Assembly (NCBI RefSeq): GCF_012986595.1
Contig: NZ_JAAQYM010000003.1
Location: 372,001-436,000 of the forward strand
Direction: 5' to 3'
Length of the DNA: 64,000 bases
Source of the DNA: Pseudomonas koreensis
GTDB lineage: Bacteria > Pseudomonadota > Gammaproteobacteria > Pseudomonadales > Pseudomonadaceae
Shown: positions 39,481 to 48,427 of the stretch, piece after piece
Numbering within the stretch: the first letter of the stretch is position 1
How the letters are laid out: each line of letters starts with the position of its first letter
Notes under the pieces: generated by a model
The model's database searches: none
Told to the model about the DNA's origin: nothing
What the model saw: only the letters and a program-made list of their open reading frames with translations
Program-made: the position numbers and the translations under genes

Positions 39481-40619
39481 GAAGCGCTGGTCGGGTTGCT
39501 GCTGGCGCTCGACGTTGCGGCTGGCGTTGGCGCAGTCGTGGTGGTCGAGGCAGGAGCGGCTGGAGCAGCTGCGGTGGCCGGCGCTGTAGGGGCTGGCTTG
39601 GCGGCAGGTGCGGTCGCCGGTTTGGCGGCAGCGGGTTTGGCAGCGGCCGGTTTTTTCGCGGCGGGTTTGGCAGCCGGCTTGGCGGCGGGTTTAGCGGCTG
39701 GCTTTGCTGCTACTGGTTTGGCAGCAGGCTTGGCGGCAGCGGTTGCCGGCTTGGCAGCAGCAGGTTTGGCAGTGGCTTTAGCTGCTGGCTTGGCGGCGGT
39801 TTTAGCGGCTGGTTTGGCAGTGGTTTTTGCCGCAACAGGTTTGGCCGCAGGCTTGGCTGCCGGTTTCGCCGCAGCGGTTTTGGCTGCAGGTTTTACCGCC
39901 ACTTTCGCAGCAGGTTTAGCGGCGGCGGTTTTTGCCGGAGCCGCTTTGCGCGCAGCAGGTTTTGCGGTTGGTTTGGCGGCCGGTTTCGCAGCAGCCGGTT
40001 TGGCGGCGGCAGTACGTGCGGCAGGTTTTGCAGTGCTCGCTGCAGCAGGTTTTTTCGCCGCGGTCGCAGCAGTTTTTGCAGCAGGTTTGGCCGCAGCTTT
40101 AGCCGGAGCCTTGGCTGCTGGCTTGGCCGCTGGTTTCGCCGCAGCGGTTTTAGCCGGTGCTTTCGCCGCTGCAGGTTTGGCTGCGGCTTTCTTCGCAGGC
40201 GCTGCTGCAGGTTTGGCTGCACGGGAGGACAGCGCCTTGCCGGCGGCCTCTTGCACGCGACCGACACCCTGAGCCAGTTTCAGGCTTTCCTGGGCATCGC
40301 GCTTGAGTTGCAGAATGTAGCCGCGAGTGTCGGACTGACGATCCTTCAGCGCGTCGAGCAGGTCTTCGAGTTCTTTGACTGCAGCCTTGGCCTTGTTCTG
40401 CGCCTTGGCTTTACCGGCAGTGGCTGCGTCCTGCAATTTGGTGCGGGATTTGTGCAGTTTTTCTTGCGCCTTGCCGCGTTGCTTTTCCAGTTTGGCGAGC
40501 AGTTTTTCAGCATCAGCCAAGGCTTGCGAGCAAGCGTTTTCCAAATGCTCGAGCAGGCTGCCCGAGAGTTGTTGGAGTAAGTGCAACGGAGTGTTTACAG
40601 GCTTCTTGGTGGCCGACAT
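39477..40619 (-). CDS. algP: AlgP-type histone-like repeat protein
   Basis: A 380-residue basic protein. The N-terminal 135 residues are a helical coiled-coil domain (LLQQLSGSLLEHLENACSQA, and the phasin-like stretch KELEDLLDALKDRQSD). The rest is an Ala/Lys/Pro low-complexity tail of AAKPAA and AAKPA-type units, ending PTSAS. In P. aeruginosa AlgP (AlgR3) this histone-H1-like tail is linked to alginate gene control and DNA binding. Location next to algQ agrees. Repeat number is expected to vary between strains. Confidence 0.88.
   Translation of the reverse strand: MSATKKPVNTPLHLLQQLSGSLLEHLENACSQALADAEKLLAKLEKQRGKAQEKLHKSRTKLQDAATAGKAKAQNKAKAAVKELEDLLDALKDRQSDTRGYILQLKRDAQESLKLAQGVGRVQEAAGKALSSRAAKPAAAPAKKAAAKPAAAKAPAKTAAAKPAAKPAAKAPAKAAAKPAAKTAATAAKKPAAASTAKPAARTAAAKPAAAKPAAKPTAKPAARKAAPAKTAAAKPAAKVAVKPAAKTAAAKPAAKPAAKPVAAKTTAKPAAKTAAKPAAKATAKPAAAKPATAAAKPAAKPVAAKPAAKPAAKPAAKPAAKKPAAAKPAAAKPATAPAAKPAPTAPATAAAPAAPASTTTTAPTPAATSSASSNPTSAS
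39590..40215. repeat. AAKP-coding tandem repeat tract in algP
   Basis: Imperfect units of 12-18 bp built on GCGGGTTTGGC/GCAGGTTTGGC (the complement encodes AKPAA). About 625 bp long. The opposite strand has no stop codons in one frame because of this composition, giving a spurious Ala/Gly/Leu ORF. Confidence 0.85.
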
Positions 40620-40811
40620 GGTTTACCTCCTGGCTGACGTGAGTGCGGCTCATACTAGACCTCTGCAGTTACCGCCGCTAGGTCATCTTGACAGTAACGA
40701 AACCGTTGCGTTGCAACGAAGCGAAAATGTTCTGCACAAAGGCAAAAGCAGTTCACCGTTGCAGACGTTCGCGCTGGCATAATCGCCCGCATCTCAGGAC
40801 GGAGAGTGCCC

Positions 40812-41477
40812 ATGTCGCGCTACCTTTTTTTATCCCTCTGCATGATTTTTTTCGCCGCCCACGCCGACGAAAAAACCACTGCGAACGACGCCCACGATCT
40901 GGCCTACAGCCTCGGCGCCAGCCTCGGTGAACGGCTGCGTCAGGAGGTTCCGCAATTGCAGATCCAGGCACTGGTCGAAGGTTTGCAGCAGGCCTATCAA
41001 GGCAAGCCCCTGGCGCTGAGCGAAGCACGGATCGAGCAGATCCTTGCTGATCATGAATCGCAAAATGCCGAACACTCTTCGCTGCCTTCGAGCGATGCCG
41101 CGATGGAAAACGAGCAACGTTTTCTCACCGCCGAAAAAGCCAAGCCAGGCGTGAAGGAACTGGCCGACGGCATTCTGCTGACCGAACTGACGCCGGGCAC
41201 CGGTGCCAAGGCTGGTCCGGATGGAAAAGTCCAGGTGTTGTATGTCGGTCGACTGCCGGATGGCACGGTGTTCGATCAGAACACTCAGCCGCAATGGTTC
41301 AGCCTCGACAGCGTGATTGCCGGCTGGCGTACTGCGCTGCAGAACATGCCGGTGGGTGCCAAGTGGCGACTGGTGATTCCATCGGATCAGGCCTACGGCG
41401 CTGACGGTGCGGGCGATCTGATTGCGCCGTTTACGCCGCTGGTGTTTGAGGTCGAGTTGCGGGGCGCAACGAGCTGA
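40812..41477 (+). CDS. Periplasmic FKBP-type peptidyl-prolyl isomerase
   Basis: The ATG at 40812 follows GGAG by 7 nt; 221 residues. It has a signal peptide (LFLSLCMIFFAAHA), an N-terminal FKBP dimerisation-like helical domain (DLAYSLGASLGERLRQ), and a C-terminal FKBP domain with PDGTVFDQN and PVGAKWRLVIPSDQAYG. The usual FKBP PIVFELG-type active-site tract appears only partly, since PFTPLVFEVEL is at the end. It probably folds envelope proteins. It is divergent from algP. Confidence 0.85.
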   Translation: MSRYLFLSLCMIFFAAHADEKTTANDAHDLAYSLGASLGERLRQEVPQLQIQALVEGLQQAYQGKPLALSEARIEQILADHESQNAEHSSLPSSDAAMENEQRFLTAEKAKPGVKELADGILLTELTPGTGAKAGPDGKVQVLYVGRLPDGTVFDQNTQPQWFSLDSVIAGWRTALQNMPVGAKWRLVIPSDQAYGADGAGDLIAPFTPLVFEVELRGATS

Positions 41478-41499
41478 TCGCACCCAGCACGCAGGCATA

Positions 41500-41537
41500 A
41501 AAAAACGCGGTGCGCTTTCGGCGCACCGCGTTTTTTT
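41500..41537. terminator. Bidirectional terminator (FKBP / algQ)
   Basis: CGCGGTGCGC (41506-41515) pairs with GCGCACCGCG (41521-41530) around loop TTTCG, between an A run and a T run. Confidence 0.93.
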
Positions 41538-41555
41538 ATGTCTGCGAGAAACGAA

Positions 41556-42014
41556 TCAAGCCTGAACCGGATCTTCCTGCTTGTGTGCCGTGTGCAGCAC
41601 TTCAATCAGGCAGTCTTCCAGCTCGAAGCGCTCGTGCAGCAGGCCGCCCAGTTCCTTGAACTTCTCGGCGACGCATTTGCCCGCGTCGCACAGATCGTTG
41701 AACGCCAGCAGCTTCTCGGTAATCACGTCGATGCGCGGGTAAATCGTGTCGGCCAGTTCCAGGCCACGCTTGTCGTTGAACGCCTTGGCTTCGCCCGTCA
41801 GCTGTTCGTAGATTTCGAAGTGCCCGGCCGAGACGTAGTCGACCAGCACACCGCAGAATTCCTGCAAGGGCTTGCGACTCTCGGACAGCGACTCAGGCTG
41901 CGCGCCGAGCCTGTCGTAGGCGCCGATCAGCTCTTCACGCTCTTGCAACCAGCGGTCGATCAGCAGATGAACTCCACCCCAACGTTCCTGAGCATTCTGA
42001 CAACTTTCGAGCAT
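41556..42014 (-). CDS. algQ: Anti-sigma-70 factor AlgQ/Rsd
   Basis: The ATG at 42014 ([20 protein letters not shown]) with AAGAGA upstream gives 152 residues. The all-helical Rsd fold is recognisable, including [13 protein letters not shown] and [19 protein letters not shown]. Rsd/AlgQ binds region 4 of RpoD and shifts core polymerase toward other sigma factors; in P. aeruginosa it affects alginate and siderophore genes. A 9-bp inverted repeat with a -10-like loop lies upstream. Confidence 0.92.
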   Translation of the reverse strand: MLESCQNAQERWGGVHLLIDRWLQEREELIGAYDRLGAQPESLSESRKPLQEFCGVLVDYVSAGHFEIYEQLTGEAKAFNDKRGLELADTIYPRIDVITEKLLAFNDLCDAGKCVAEKFKELGGLLHERFELEDCLIEVLHTAHKQEDPVQA

Positions 42015-42130
42015 GGCGATCTCTCTTCCCTTGTGGGTCATGCTGCTCTACACCCGCGCCCCTCTTCTGGCTGTTATCGCTTGGAGGCCGACCGGGCAGA
42101 GCGTCATCGAGCAACATAAATCCAATGACA

Positions 42131-42156
42131 CGTGCGGGCCAGATTATGCCCGCACG
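42131..42156 (-). promoter_or_regulatory. Inverted repeat overlapping a possible algQ -10
   Basis: CGTGCGGGC (42131-42139) is perfectly complementary to GCCCGCACG (42148-42156). On the minus strand the spacer holds CATAAT, with TTGAAG 15 bp upstream. It could be a promoter with an operator, or the dsbB terminator hairpin; a T tail is lacking. Confidence 0.35.
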
Positions 42157-42200
42157 CCTATGGCTTCAAGGTACGCAGGAGATAAAGTTCATACAAGTGT

Positions 42201-42752
42201 TTAATCCCTGACCAACGTGCGGTGCGACGCTTCGCCGCTGAGCGGTCGTTGCAGAGCGCTCCAGACCAGCCGCAGCAATTGGTACATCGCAAGGATCGAC
42301 ATCGCCACAAAGAACAGCAGACTCCACTCCGGAATGCTCAGATCGAACAGTGTCCAGGAAATTTCCGCGCAATCGGCACTGCCTTTAAACATGCGCACCG
42401 TGGCACACAGCCACGGCAGATTGCTGAACAGGGGTTCGGCATCGGGTGCACAGTGAGTCATTTGCAACAGCGGATCGCTCTGCAACAACACTTGCCGCCA
42501 GGCGGCGATGGTCCCGCCCAGGCTTATGCAAAGCGCGCTCATCCAGTACAGCGACAGGCCGACACGCCGCGGCCCATGAACCGCCGCCAGGCCACAACAG
42601 CCGATCAGCAACGTCATGAAGAACCGTTGCGCCAGGCACAGGCTGCAGGGCGTCAGCCCGACCGCGTATTCGAGGTAATAGGAAGCTCCCAGGGCCAGCG
42701 CCGCTGCAGTGAAAGCCGTGAAAAACAAGGAGCGTGAACAGGCCAACGACAT
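42201..42752 (-). CDS. Disulfide bond formation protein B (DsbB family)
   Basis: A 183-residue protein with four predicted helices. The first periplasmic pair Cys36-Cys39 is in TPCSLC; the second-loop cysteines are Cys101 (THCAPD) and Cys128 (SADCAE), with an extra Cys116. It reoxidises DsbA and passes electrons to quinone. In PAO1 the gene at this position is called dsbH/dsbB1, so I leave the symbol open. The 3' gap to algQ is 186 bp. Confidence 0.9.
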   Translation of the reverse strand: MSLACSRSLFFTAFTAAALALGASYYLEYAVGLTPCSLCLAQRFFMTLLIGCCGLAAVHGPRRVGLSLYWMSALCISLGGTIAAWRQVLLQSDPLLQMTHCAPDAEPLFSNLPWLCATVRMFKGSADCAEISWTLFDLSIPEWSLLFFVAMSILAMYQLLRLVWSALQRPLSGEASHRTLVRD

Positions 42753-42944
42753 GGCTTTTCCGTAACAGTAGAGACAGGCAGTTACGGTAGAGGAAAGCTT
42801 GTCAGCCTTTCAAGGCAGGTCCCTGCCGACAGTTCATCAGAAGTGTAGGGAAAACCCGACAGGCGCGAGAGGAATCGGTGTAGTCCATTGTAGGACTTTG
42901 CCTAGGACGCCCACGAAAAGGACATTCTCCGTTCGCTGAGCGTT
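42753..42944. other. Gap between dsbB start and hem operon terminator
   Basis: About 190 bp with no plausible gene. It must hold the dsbB promoter. I recognise no specific element. Confidence 0.3.
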
Positions 42945-42968
42945 AACGAGGGAGCATTCTCCCTCGTT
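42945..42968 (-). terminator. Hairpin at the end of the hem operon
   Basis: AACGAGGGAG (42945-42954) pairs with CTCCCTCGTT (42959-42968) around CATT, directly after the hemY stop codon. It lacks a good T run, so it may be a weak or RNA-stabilising hairpin. Confidence 0.6.
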
Positions 42969-42971
42969 ATT

Positions 42972-44210
42972 TCAAGCGTGAACCGGTACTGGCAGTGGTG
43001 CGGCCAGAAGACGCTCATCGAGCAGTCCGAGACCTTCCTGGAACAACTGGTTGCTGCGCTCGGTGTCGCCCAGTTGCGCCAGCAGGCGTGCCAGCTCTGC
43101 GCAGGCTTCCGGATTGCGCTGCACTCGCAGGCTGCTCTCCAGATAATCCCGGGCCTTGCCCCACAGGCTGGTTTGCAGGCAGAGACGCCCCAGGGTCAGC
43201 AACAGGCTTGCATCGCCCGGATGCTCCTTGAGCCACCCTTCGGCAGTCTGCAACTGACGGGCCGGATCGCTGCCGCGCACCAGTCCATACAGTCGGGCCA
43301 AGTGGCTGTCGTACTTGCGCTTGAGGGCGCTGCGCAGTAGTTCTTCGGCTTCGACCTGAGCCCCCAGCTGACGCAGTTGTTCGGCATACGCCAGCACCAG
43401 CGCCGGCTCCTGGCGTTGCGCGGCACTCAACTGCTCCCAGGCGCGATTGAGCGACTGCAGACCGACTTTGCCATCCTCATCACGGTGCGCGGCCAGCGAC
43501 AGGTTGTTGCCCCAGGCGCGACGCTCGAGCTCGGCCAGCTCAGCCGCCGGCAGTGCCTTGTCCTTGCGCAGTTCCGGCAACAGGCGAATGACCGCCGACC
43601 AGTCGCCACGCTGTTGGTGCAGGCGCTGCAATTGACGCAGGGTCTGCACGTTATGCGGATGCCGCTCGTGCATCGCCTGCAGGGTCACCAGTGCTCCCTC
43701 GGTGTCGCCGCGATCAGTCTGCAACTGCGCATGACTCAAAGCGATCGCCAGTTCGGCCTGCGGCTGGCGCTCCAGCGCACGTTCGAGCAACTGATCACAT
43801 TCTTCGTACTTGCCTTGTTCGTTGGCCGCGCGTGCCGCGCCGAGGTAATACAACAGCGGCTGGCGCTCGGCTTCAGCGGCGCGATACAGATGACGTTGCG
43901 CGCTGGCCCAACGCCCTTCCGCCAGATCCAGCTGACCGTGTTCGATCGCCACCTGCACCCGGCGGCTGCGGTTACGCCGCGACCAGGGATTGACCACACC
44001 ACTGGAGGCCATGACCAGTTCGACCAGCGCCTTGATGCCCCAGATCAGCAGCCACAGCACCGCGATCAACCCCAGCGTGGCCCACAGGCTCGCCTCGTAG
44101 CGGAAGCTCTTGTAGGCAATCAGCACGTACCCGGAGTGCTCGGCAATCGCCAGGCCCAATGCCGCTGTCGCGGCAATCACCAGAAACACGATCACGTACA
44201 GGCGTTTCAT
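42972..44210 (-). CDS. hemY: HemY, TPR-containing haem biosynthesis-associated membrane protein
   Basis: The 412-residue protein has two N-terminal membrane helices (residues about 3-22 and 41-65) and then tetratricopeptide repeats such as AAEAERQPLLYYLGAARAANEQGKYEECDQLL. This is the HemY family of Proteobacteria, distinct from the protoporphyrinogen oxidase called HemY in Bacillus. Its role in haem synthesis is only partly understood. It overlaps hemX by 4 bp. Confidence 0.92.
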   Translation of the reverse strand: MKRLYVIVFLVIAATAALGLAIAEHSGYVLIAYKSFRYEASLWATLGLIAVLWLLIWGIKALVELVMASSGVVNPWSRRNRSRRVQVAIEHGQLDLAEGRWASAQRHLYRAAEAERQPLLYYLGAARAANEQGKYEECDQLLERALERQPQAELAIALSHAQLQTDRGDTEGALVTLQAMHERHPHNVQTLRQLQRLHQQRGDWSAVIRLLPELRKDKALPAAELAELERRAWGNNLSLAAHRDEDGKVGLQSLNRAWEQLSAAQRQEPALVLAYAEQLRQLGAQVEAEELLRSALKRKYDSHLARLYGLVRGSDPARQLQTAEGWLKEHPGDASLLLTLGRLCLQTSLWGKARDYLESSLRVQRNPEACAELARLLAQLGDTERSNQLFQEGLGLLDERLLAAPLPVPVHA

Positions 44211-45349
44211 GGCGTGGTCTCCTGCGCGGTGTTGGCGGCAGGTTTGGCGAACGGTTTCACCGATTCTTCAGCGTTGACGTTACGTCGCTCCAGGTAGCCT
44301 TGCACCGCACTCAGCGTGCCGGTGAGGTCTGGCGTCTTGACCGTGACCGGTTGCTGGCTCAGCTCGGCAACCTGCTCGAGCATGACCTTGCTCTGCGGAT
44401 TGTCCGGATTGAAATTACCTTTGAGCACGTCCCGCGCCTCGGTCAATGCCTGGGTGTAAACCGGCGCCTGACCATTGAGCGCCGCCCACTGCGCCTGCTC
44501 CAGCGCCAGGCTCAGGGCCAGGCGTACCTGGCTCAGGCTCTGCCCTGCCAGCAGTGGCTTCACATTCTTGTCGGCGTTGAAATCGATGCGGATGTAGCGG
44601 GAAATCTGATCCCACCACTGCGCCCAGCGGCTTGCGCCATCGCCGTCAGCGGTCAGACCCAACAATGATTCGCCGCGATCCTTGTACTCCGGCGCCAGTT
44701 CGGTCAGTTCGATGACCTGATCGCGCAGCGCGCCAATGCGCAGGAACAGCCCGGTACGATCCGGCTGCTCGGTGCTGCGCAGGGCGACCAGGGTTTTCGC
44801 CACTTGCTCGCGGGCGGCGAACGAGCCTGGGTCATTCTGTTCACGGAGAATTTCGTCGGCACCCTGCACCAGCGCCTGGGCGCTGCTGATGTCCTGCAAC
44901 GCCGACAGACGCAGGCTGGCCAGACGCAGCAGATGCTCGGCCTCGGCCAGACGCCAGTCCTTGCGGCTGGCACCGAGGACGGTTTCCAGACGCTGGTTGA
45001 GGCGCTGCTGATCACCTTGCAGTTGCGTCACCAGACGCTGGCGCTCAGCGAGCTCATCAGCACCCGGCAATTGCGCGAGGCGCTCGGTCAGACGCTGTTC
45101 GTTGAGCTTCAGGCTCTGCGCCTGATCGTTCAGCGCCTGTACCTGGCCTGACTGTTGTGCGGTGTTGGTCTGCAGGTGCCGCACCTGCCAGACACCCCAG
45201 CCACCAATCGCCACGCCGGCAGCGCCGAGCAACAGGGCGACAATGGCCAGTCCGTTGCCTCGGCGCGGCTCTTTGGCCGGCGGTGGAGTTTCAACCTGGG
45301 CATCGATCACAGGTTGGACGTCATCTTTAGGCAAGGCTGTTTCGCTCAC
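44207..45349 (-). CDS. hemX: HemX, uroporphyrinogen-III synthase-associated membrane protein
   Basis: The 380-residue protein has one membrane helix (about residues 33-53, LAIVALLLGAAGVAIGGWGVW), a coiled coil rich in Gln/Leu (LNDQAQSLKLNEQRLTERL) and a helical periplasmic-type domain. It is often called uroporphyrinogen-III C-methyltransferase, but I see no SAM-binding methyltransferase motif, so that label is doubtful. It lies between hemD and hemY, with a 16-bp gap to hemD. Confidence 0.88.
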   Translation of the reverse strand: MSETALPKDDVQPVIDAQVETPPPAKEPRRGNGLAIVALLLGAAGVAIGGWGVWQVRHLQTNTAQQSGQVQALNDQAQSLKLNEQRLTERLAQLPGADELAERQRLVTQLQGDQQRLNQRLETVLGASRKDWRLAEAEHLLRLASLRLSALQDISSAQALVQGADEILREQNDPGSFAAREQVAKTLVALRSTEQPDRTGLFLRIGALRDQVIELTELAPEYKDRGESLLGLTADGDGASRWAQWWDQISRYIRIDFNADKNVKPLLAGQSLSQVRLALSLALEQAQWAALNGQAPVYTQALTEARDVLKGNFNPDNPQSKVMLEQVAELSQQPVTVKTPDLTGTLSAVQGYLERRNVNAEESVKPFAKPAANTAQETTP

Positions 45350-45365
45350 GTATCCATCCTTTGCA

Positions 45366-46133
45366 TTAGAGAACGGGCACGGGATGCTCCCGTAACGCCG
45401 TCAGCAAAGCCGCGGCACTCGCGCCGCGGCAATCCACAACTGTTTGAGCCCCGGCGGCACGTGCCAGCTCGGCGACCCTTGGGCTTGGAACAAACAACGG
45501 CAACTGCGCAATCGCCGGCCAGGCATCGCCGGCCATTTGGCGCAGGTGCTCGAAACCCTGTCCACTGCTGACCACCAGCCCGTTCAAGCGTTCCGCTGCA
45601 ATCCGCCGCGGCAGCTCTTGCGGCGGGTAGGCCGGCAGGTCACGCCGATACAACTCCAGATACTCGACACTAGCACCTAGTGCGCGCAGGCGCTCGGCGA
45701 GCAGCTCGCGGCCACCCTCCCCGCGCAGGATCAACACCTGCGCGCCGGACCGGGTGACGGCTTCGCGCAGACGCGGCAATTGCAGCAACGCTTCACTGTC
45801 ATCGCCGCTGGCCGGGAAGTGCACGTCCAGGCCACGATCACGAAGAATCTGTGCGGTCGCCGCACCGACGCTGAACCACGGCATCGACAGCGAGTGCAGG
45901 CCAAAGGCATCGAGCAGATCGAGCGCAATTCGCGCCGCCGGTTTGCTGACCACGATGACGGCGCTGCAGTGCGGCAACTCTGTCATCGCCTGACGCATGC
46001 TGTCAGAAACCGGCAGCGGTGCGATGTCCAGAAGCGGCAGGCAACTGCTGAAAAAACCTTCTTGGGCCAACACCGCGGCGAGCGCCGCGCAGTCGTCCGC
46101 AGGGCGCGTCAGCAGCACTCGCCAACCGGTCAC
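45366..46133 (-). CDS. hemD: Uroporphyrinogen-III synthase
   Basis: The 255-residue protein shows the two-lobed HemD pattern: [23 protein letters not shown] near the N-terminus and [13 protein letters not shown] and [17 protein letters not shown] in the second half. Sequence conservation in this family is low; the position between hemC and hemX decides the call. It closes hydroxymethylbilane into uroporphyrinogen III. Overlaps hemC by 4 bp. Confidence 0.92.
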   Translation of the reverse strand: MTGWRVLLTRPADDCAALAAVLAQEGFFSSCLPLLDIAPLPVSDSMRQAMTELPHCSAVIVVSKPAARIALDLLDAFGLHSLSMPWFSVGAATAQILRDRGLDVHFPASGDDSEALLQLPRLREAVTRSGAQVLILRGEGGRELLAERLRALGASVEYLELYRRDLPAYPPQELPRRIAAERLNGLVVSSGQGFEHLRQMAGDAWPAIAQLPLFVPSPRVAELARAAGAQTVVDCRGASAAALLTALREHPVPVL

Positions 46134-47071
46134 TCGTGACCTGCCTCGCCATACACCGCTTTGAGAATGTCGTCGGCACCCTGGCCGAGCAGGTCTTCAG
46201 CGACCTTCACGCCCAGCGCCTCGGCATCGGCACGCGGTGCGCGCGCCTGTGCACTGAGCAGCTTGCCACCGCTCGGCTCGCCGACCAGACCACGCAACCA
46301 CAACTGCTCACCCTCGAGCACGGCGTAGCAGGCGATCGGCACCTGGCAGCCACCATTCAGATGTTTGTTGAGGGCACGCTCAGCGGTGACGCGCGAGGAG
46401 GTATCGGCGTGGTGCAACGGCGCCAGCAAGGCGTGGATTTCAGTGTCGGCGCTACGGCATTCGATGCCGACCGCGCCCTGGCCACCGGCCGGCAGGCTGT
46501 CGTCGACGCTGATCGCCGAGGTGATGCGGTCTTCGAAACCGAGGCGGATCAGACCGGCTGCCGCGAGGATGATCGCGTCGTACTCACCGGCATCGAGCTT
46601 GGCCAGACGGGTATTGACGTTGCCGCGCAGGAAGCGGATCTCGAGATCCGGTCGACGCGTCAGCAGTTGCGCCTGACGACGCAGGCTGGAGGTGCCGACG
46701 ATGGCGCCGGCGGGCAGCGCATCCAGGCTTTGATAAGTATTGGAAACGAACGCATCACGCGGGTCTTCGCGTTCGCAGATGCAGAACAGACCCAGACCTT
46801 CGGGGAAGTCCATCGGCACATCTTTCATCGAGTGCACGGCGATGTCGGCTTCGTTTTCCAGCAGCGCGGTTTCCAGTTCCTTGACGAACAGGCCCTTGCC
46901 GCCGATTTTCGACAGCGGCGAGTCGAGCAGCTTGTCGCCGCGACTGACCATGGGCACCAGCGTCACCAGCAGACCCGGATGGGCCGCTTCCAGACGGGCT
47001 TTGACGTATTCGGCCTGCCAGAGGGCCAACGCACTTTTACGGGTGGCGATGCGGATTTCGCGAGAGGACAT
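46130..47071 (-). CDS. hemC: Porphobilinogen deaminase (hydroxymethylbilane synthase)
   Basis: The 313-residue enzyme has [19 protein letters not shown] at the start, the dipyrromethane-binding cysteine region [14 protein letters not shown] near residue 242 and the catalytic aspartate in [13 protein letters not shown]. It polymerises four porphobilinogens. It is the first gene of hemC-hemD-hemX-hemY, which follows algR with a 138-bp gap. Confidence 0.97.
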   Translation of the reverse strand: MSSREIRIATRKSALALWQAEYVKARLEAAHPGLLVTLVPMVSRGDKLLDSPLSKIGGKGLFVKELETALLENEADIAVHSMKDVPMDFPEGLGLFCICEREDPRDAFVSNTYQSLDALPAGAIVGTSSLRRQAQLLTRRPDLEIRFLRGNVNTRLAKLDAGEYDAIILAAAGLIRLGFEDRITSAISVDDSLPAGGQGAVGIECRSADTEIHALLAPLHHADTSSRVTAERALNKHLNGGCQVPIACYAVLEGEQLWLRGLVGEPSGGKLLSAQARAPRADAEALGVKVAEDLLGQGADDILKAVYGEAGHE

Positions 47072-47209
47072 GGATCAATCCGTACTGAATAGATACGGCG
47101 GATAATAACAGCTCAGTCAAATCCACTTTGACTTGAATCAGAAACGGCGTGGCCTCCCTGGCCGGCAATGCCTGGTAAAAAGACTTCAGAGCCGCCCGGA
47201 ATGACCGGG

Positions 47210-47956
47210 TTACAGGCCCTGCATCATTTTGCGCACGCCCGCCACATGGCGGCGGCTGACGATCAACGCATCGCCATTGAGGCCCTTGAGGAACAGCTGA
47301 AAGTGCCCCAGCGGCGTGCGTTGCAGACGTTCGATGCGGTCACGGGCGACCAGCGCATTGCGGTGAATGCGCACGAAACGCTCGCCGAATTCGTCTTCGA
47401 GCGCCTTGAGCGGTTCGTCCAGCAGCACTTCACCGCTTTCATGGCGCAAGGTCACGTACTTGTGATCGGCAATGAAGTAGACCACCTGATCCAGCGGGAT
47501 CAGCTCGATACCTTTACGGGTTCGGGCGCTGATATGACTGCGCGGGCCGTTGCCGCTTTCGGCGGCGGGGCGGGTCAGGGCCGAGAGTTGCGCCCGGTTG
47601 GGACGTTCTGCCCGTTTCAGGGCGTCATGCAGATGTTCGGTTCGCACGGGTTTCACCACATAGCCCACGGCGCTGGCCTGCAGGGCTTCCACGGCAAATT
47701 CATCGGGGCCGGTGCAAAACACCACGGCCGGCGGCGTTTCGCGTTCGCACAGACGGGCAGCGACCTGCAGGCCATCGAGGCCCGGCATGCGGATATCGAG
47801 CAGCACGATATCCGGCTTGTGGCTGTCGATCAGCGCCAACGCCTCTTCGCCATTCGTGGCGCTGGGCTCCAGAACTGTGTAACCCTCGAGCTCGCTTACC
47901 ATGCGGCTTAGGCGCTCGCGAGCCAGTGGTTCGTCATCAACGATCAGGACATTCAT
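47210..47956 (-). CDS. algR: LytTR-type response regulator AlgR
   Basis: The ATG at 47956 gives 248 residues, the same length as I recall for P. aeruginosa AlgR. The receiver domain has the acidic pocket DDE at residues 7-9, phosphoacceptor Asp54 in VLLDIRMPGLDG and Lys in YVVKPV. The C-terminal LytTR DNA-binding domain includes FIADHKYVTLRHESGE and RIHRNALV. In P. aeruginosa AlgR controls alginate and type IV pilus genes with the kinase AlgZ/FimS. No kinase gene is present beside it here. Confidence 0.95.
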   Translation of the reverse strand: MNVLIVDDEPLARERLSRMVSELEGYTVLEPSATNGEEALALIDSHKPDIVLLDIRMPGLDGLQVAARLCERETPPAVVFCTGPDEFAVEALQASAVGYVVKPVRTEHLHDALKRAERPNRAQLSALTRPAAESGNGPRSHISARTRKGIELIPLDQVVYFIADHKYVTLRHESGEVLLDEPLKALEDEFGERFVRIHRNALVARDRIERLQRTPLGHFQLFLKGLNGDALIVSRRHVAGVRKMMQGL

Positions 47957-48427
47957 ATTGCGCTGGATTCCTGCGTGAGTCTCGCACAAGGATAGCGTAG
48001 ACAGGTGAAGTGACATCCGTCACCGCGATCCACGCTAAGACTAGCCCGAGCGCCAAAAAGTGCCGTACGTCGGCCAGCAATATTTGCCAGTGTCCGGGTC
48101 GTACTGCTCAAAGCCCGCTGTTTTCTGCGTTTTTCACGGGGTTTGCCAAAGAACAATCCACCCGCCCCCTCTTCTTATAGTCGGCGTCCGGACCTTTGTG
48201 CGATCCGCAGTCGCGCCGACCCTTATGTCCAACTGTAGACGCTCGCCGGGCCGATATTGCTCAATCGAAAAATATCCTTGCGCAAATCCCCCACAGACAG
48301 CGCCGACTATGAACGAGCAGATGAGAAAAAAACGTATCGACCGGTGTCAGCGACAGGATTGGCAACCCTGTTATTATCCGCGCCAGCGTTTCACGCCTTC
48401 TTTCTCCAAGCCGATACGAGCGAATTC
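47957..48427. other. algR-argH divergent intergenic region
   Basis: This 471-bp region is gene-free. In PAO1 the algZ/fimS kinase lies between algR and argH; here only promoters and leaders fit, and I see no kinase remnant. It includes a TATCCT -10-like element (minus strand, 47994-47989) for algR and a GTGA-N6-TCAC palindrome. Confidence 0.6.
48010..48023 (-). promoter_or_regulatory. Candidate CRP/Vfr-type site before algR
   Basis: GTGACATCCGTCAC contains GTGA-N6-TCAC, the inner core of the CRP/Vfr consensus TGTGA-N6-TCACA, but lacks the outer T and A. Its centre is about 60 bp upstream of the algR start codon. Confidence 0.3.

Noticed and set aside
39496..40272. A 258-codon plus-strand Ala/Gly/Leu/Val frame opposite algP
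   Set aside because: It looks like a membrane protein only because the complement of AAKP repeats reads as AGLAA; start and ribosome-binding site are lacking.
48257..48427. An N-terminal extension of argH from the ATG at 48257
   Set aside because: The 57 extra residues are unlike the family, which begins at the ATG at 48428.
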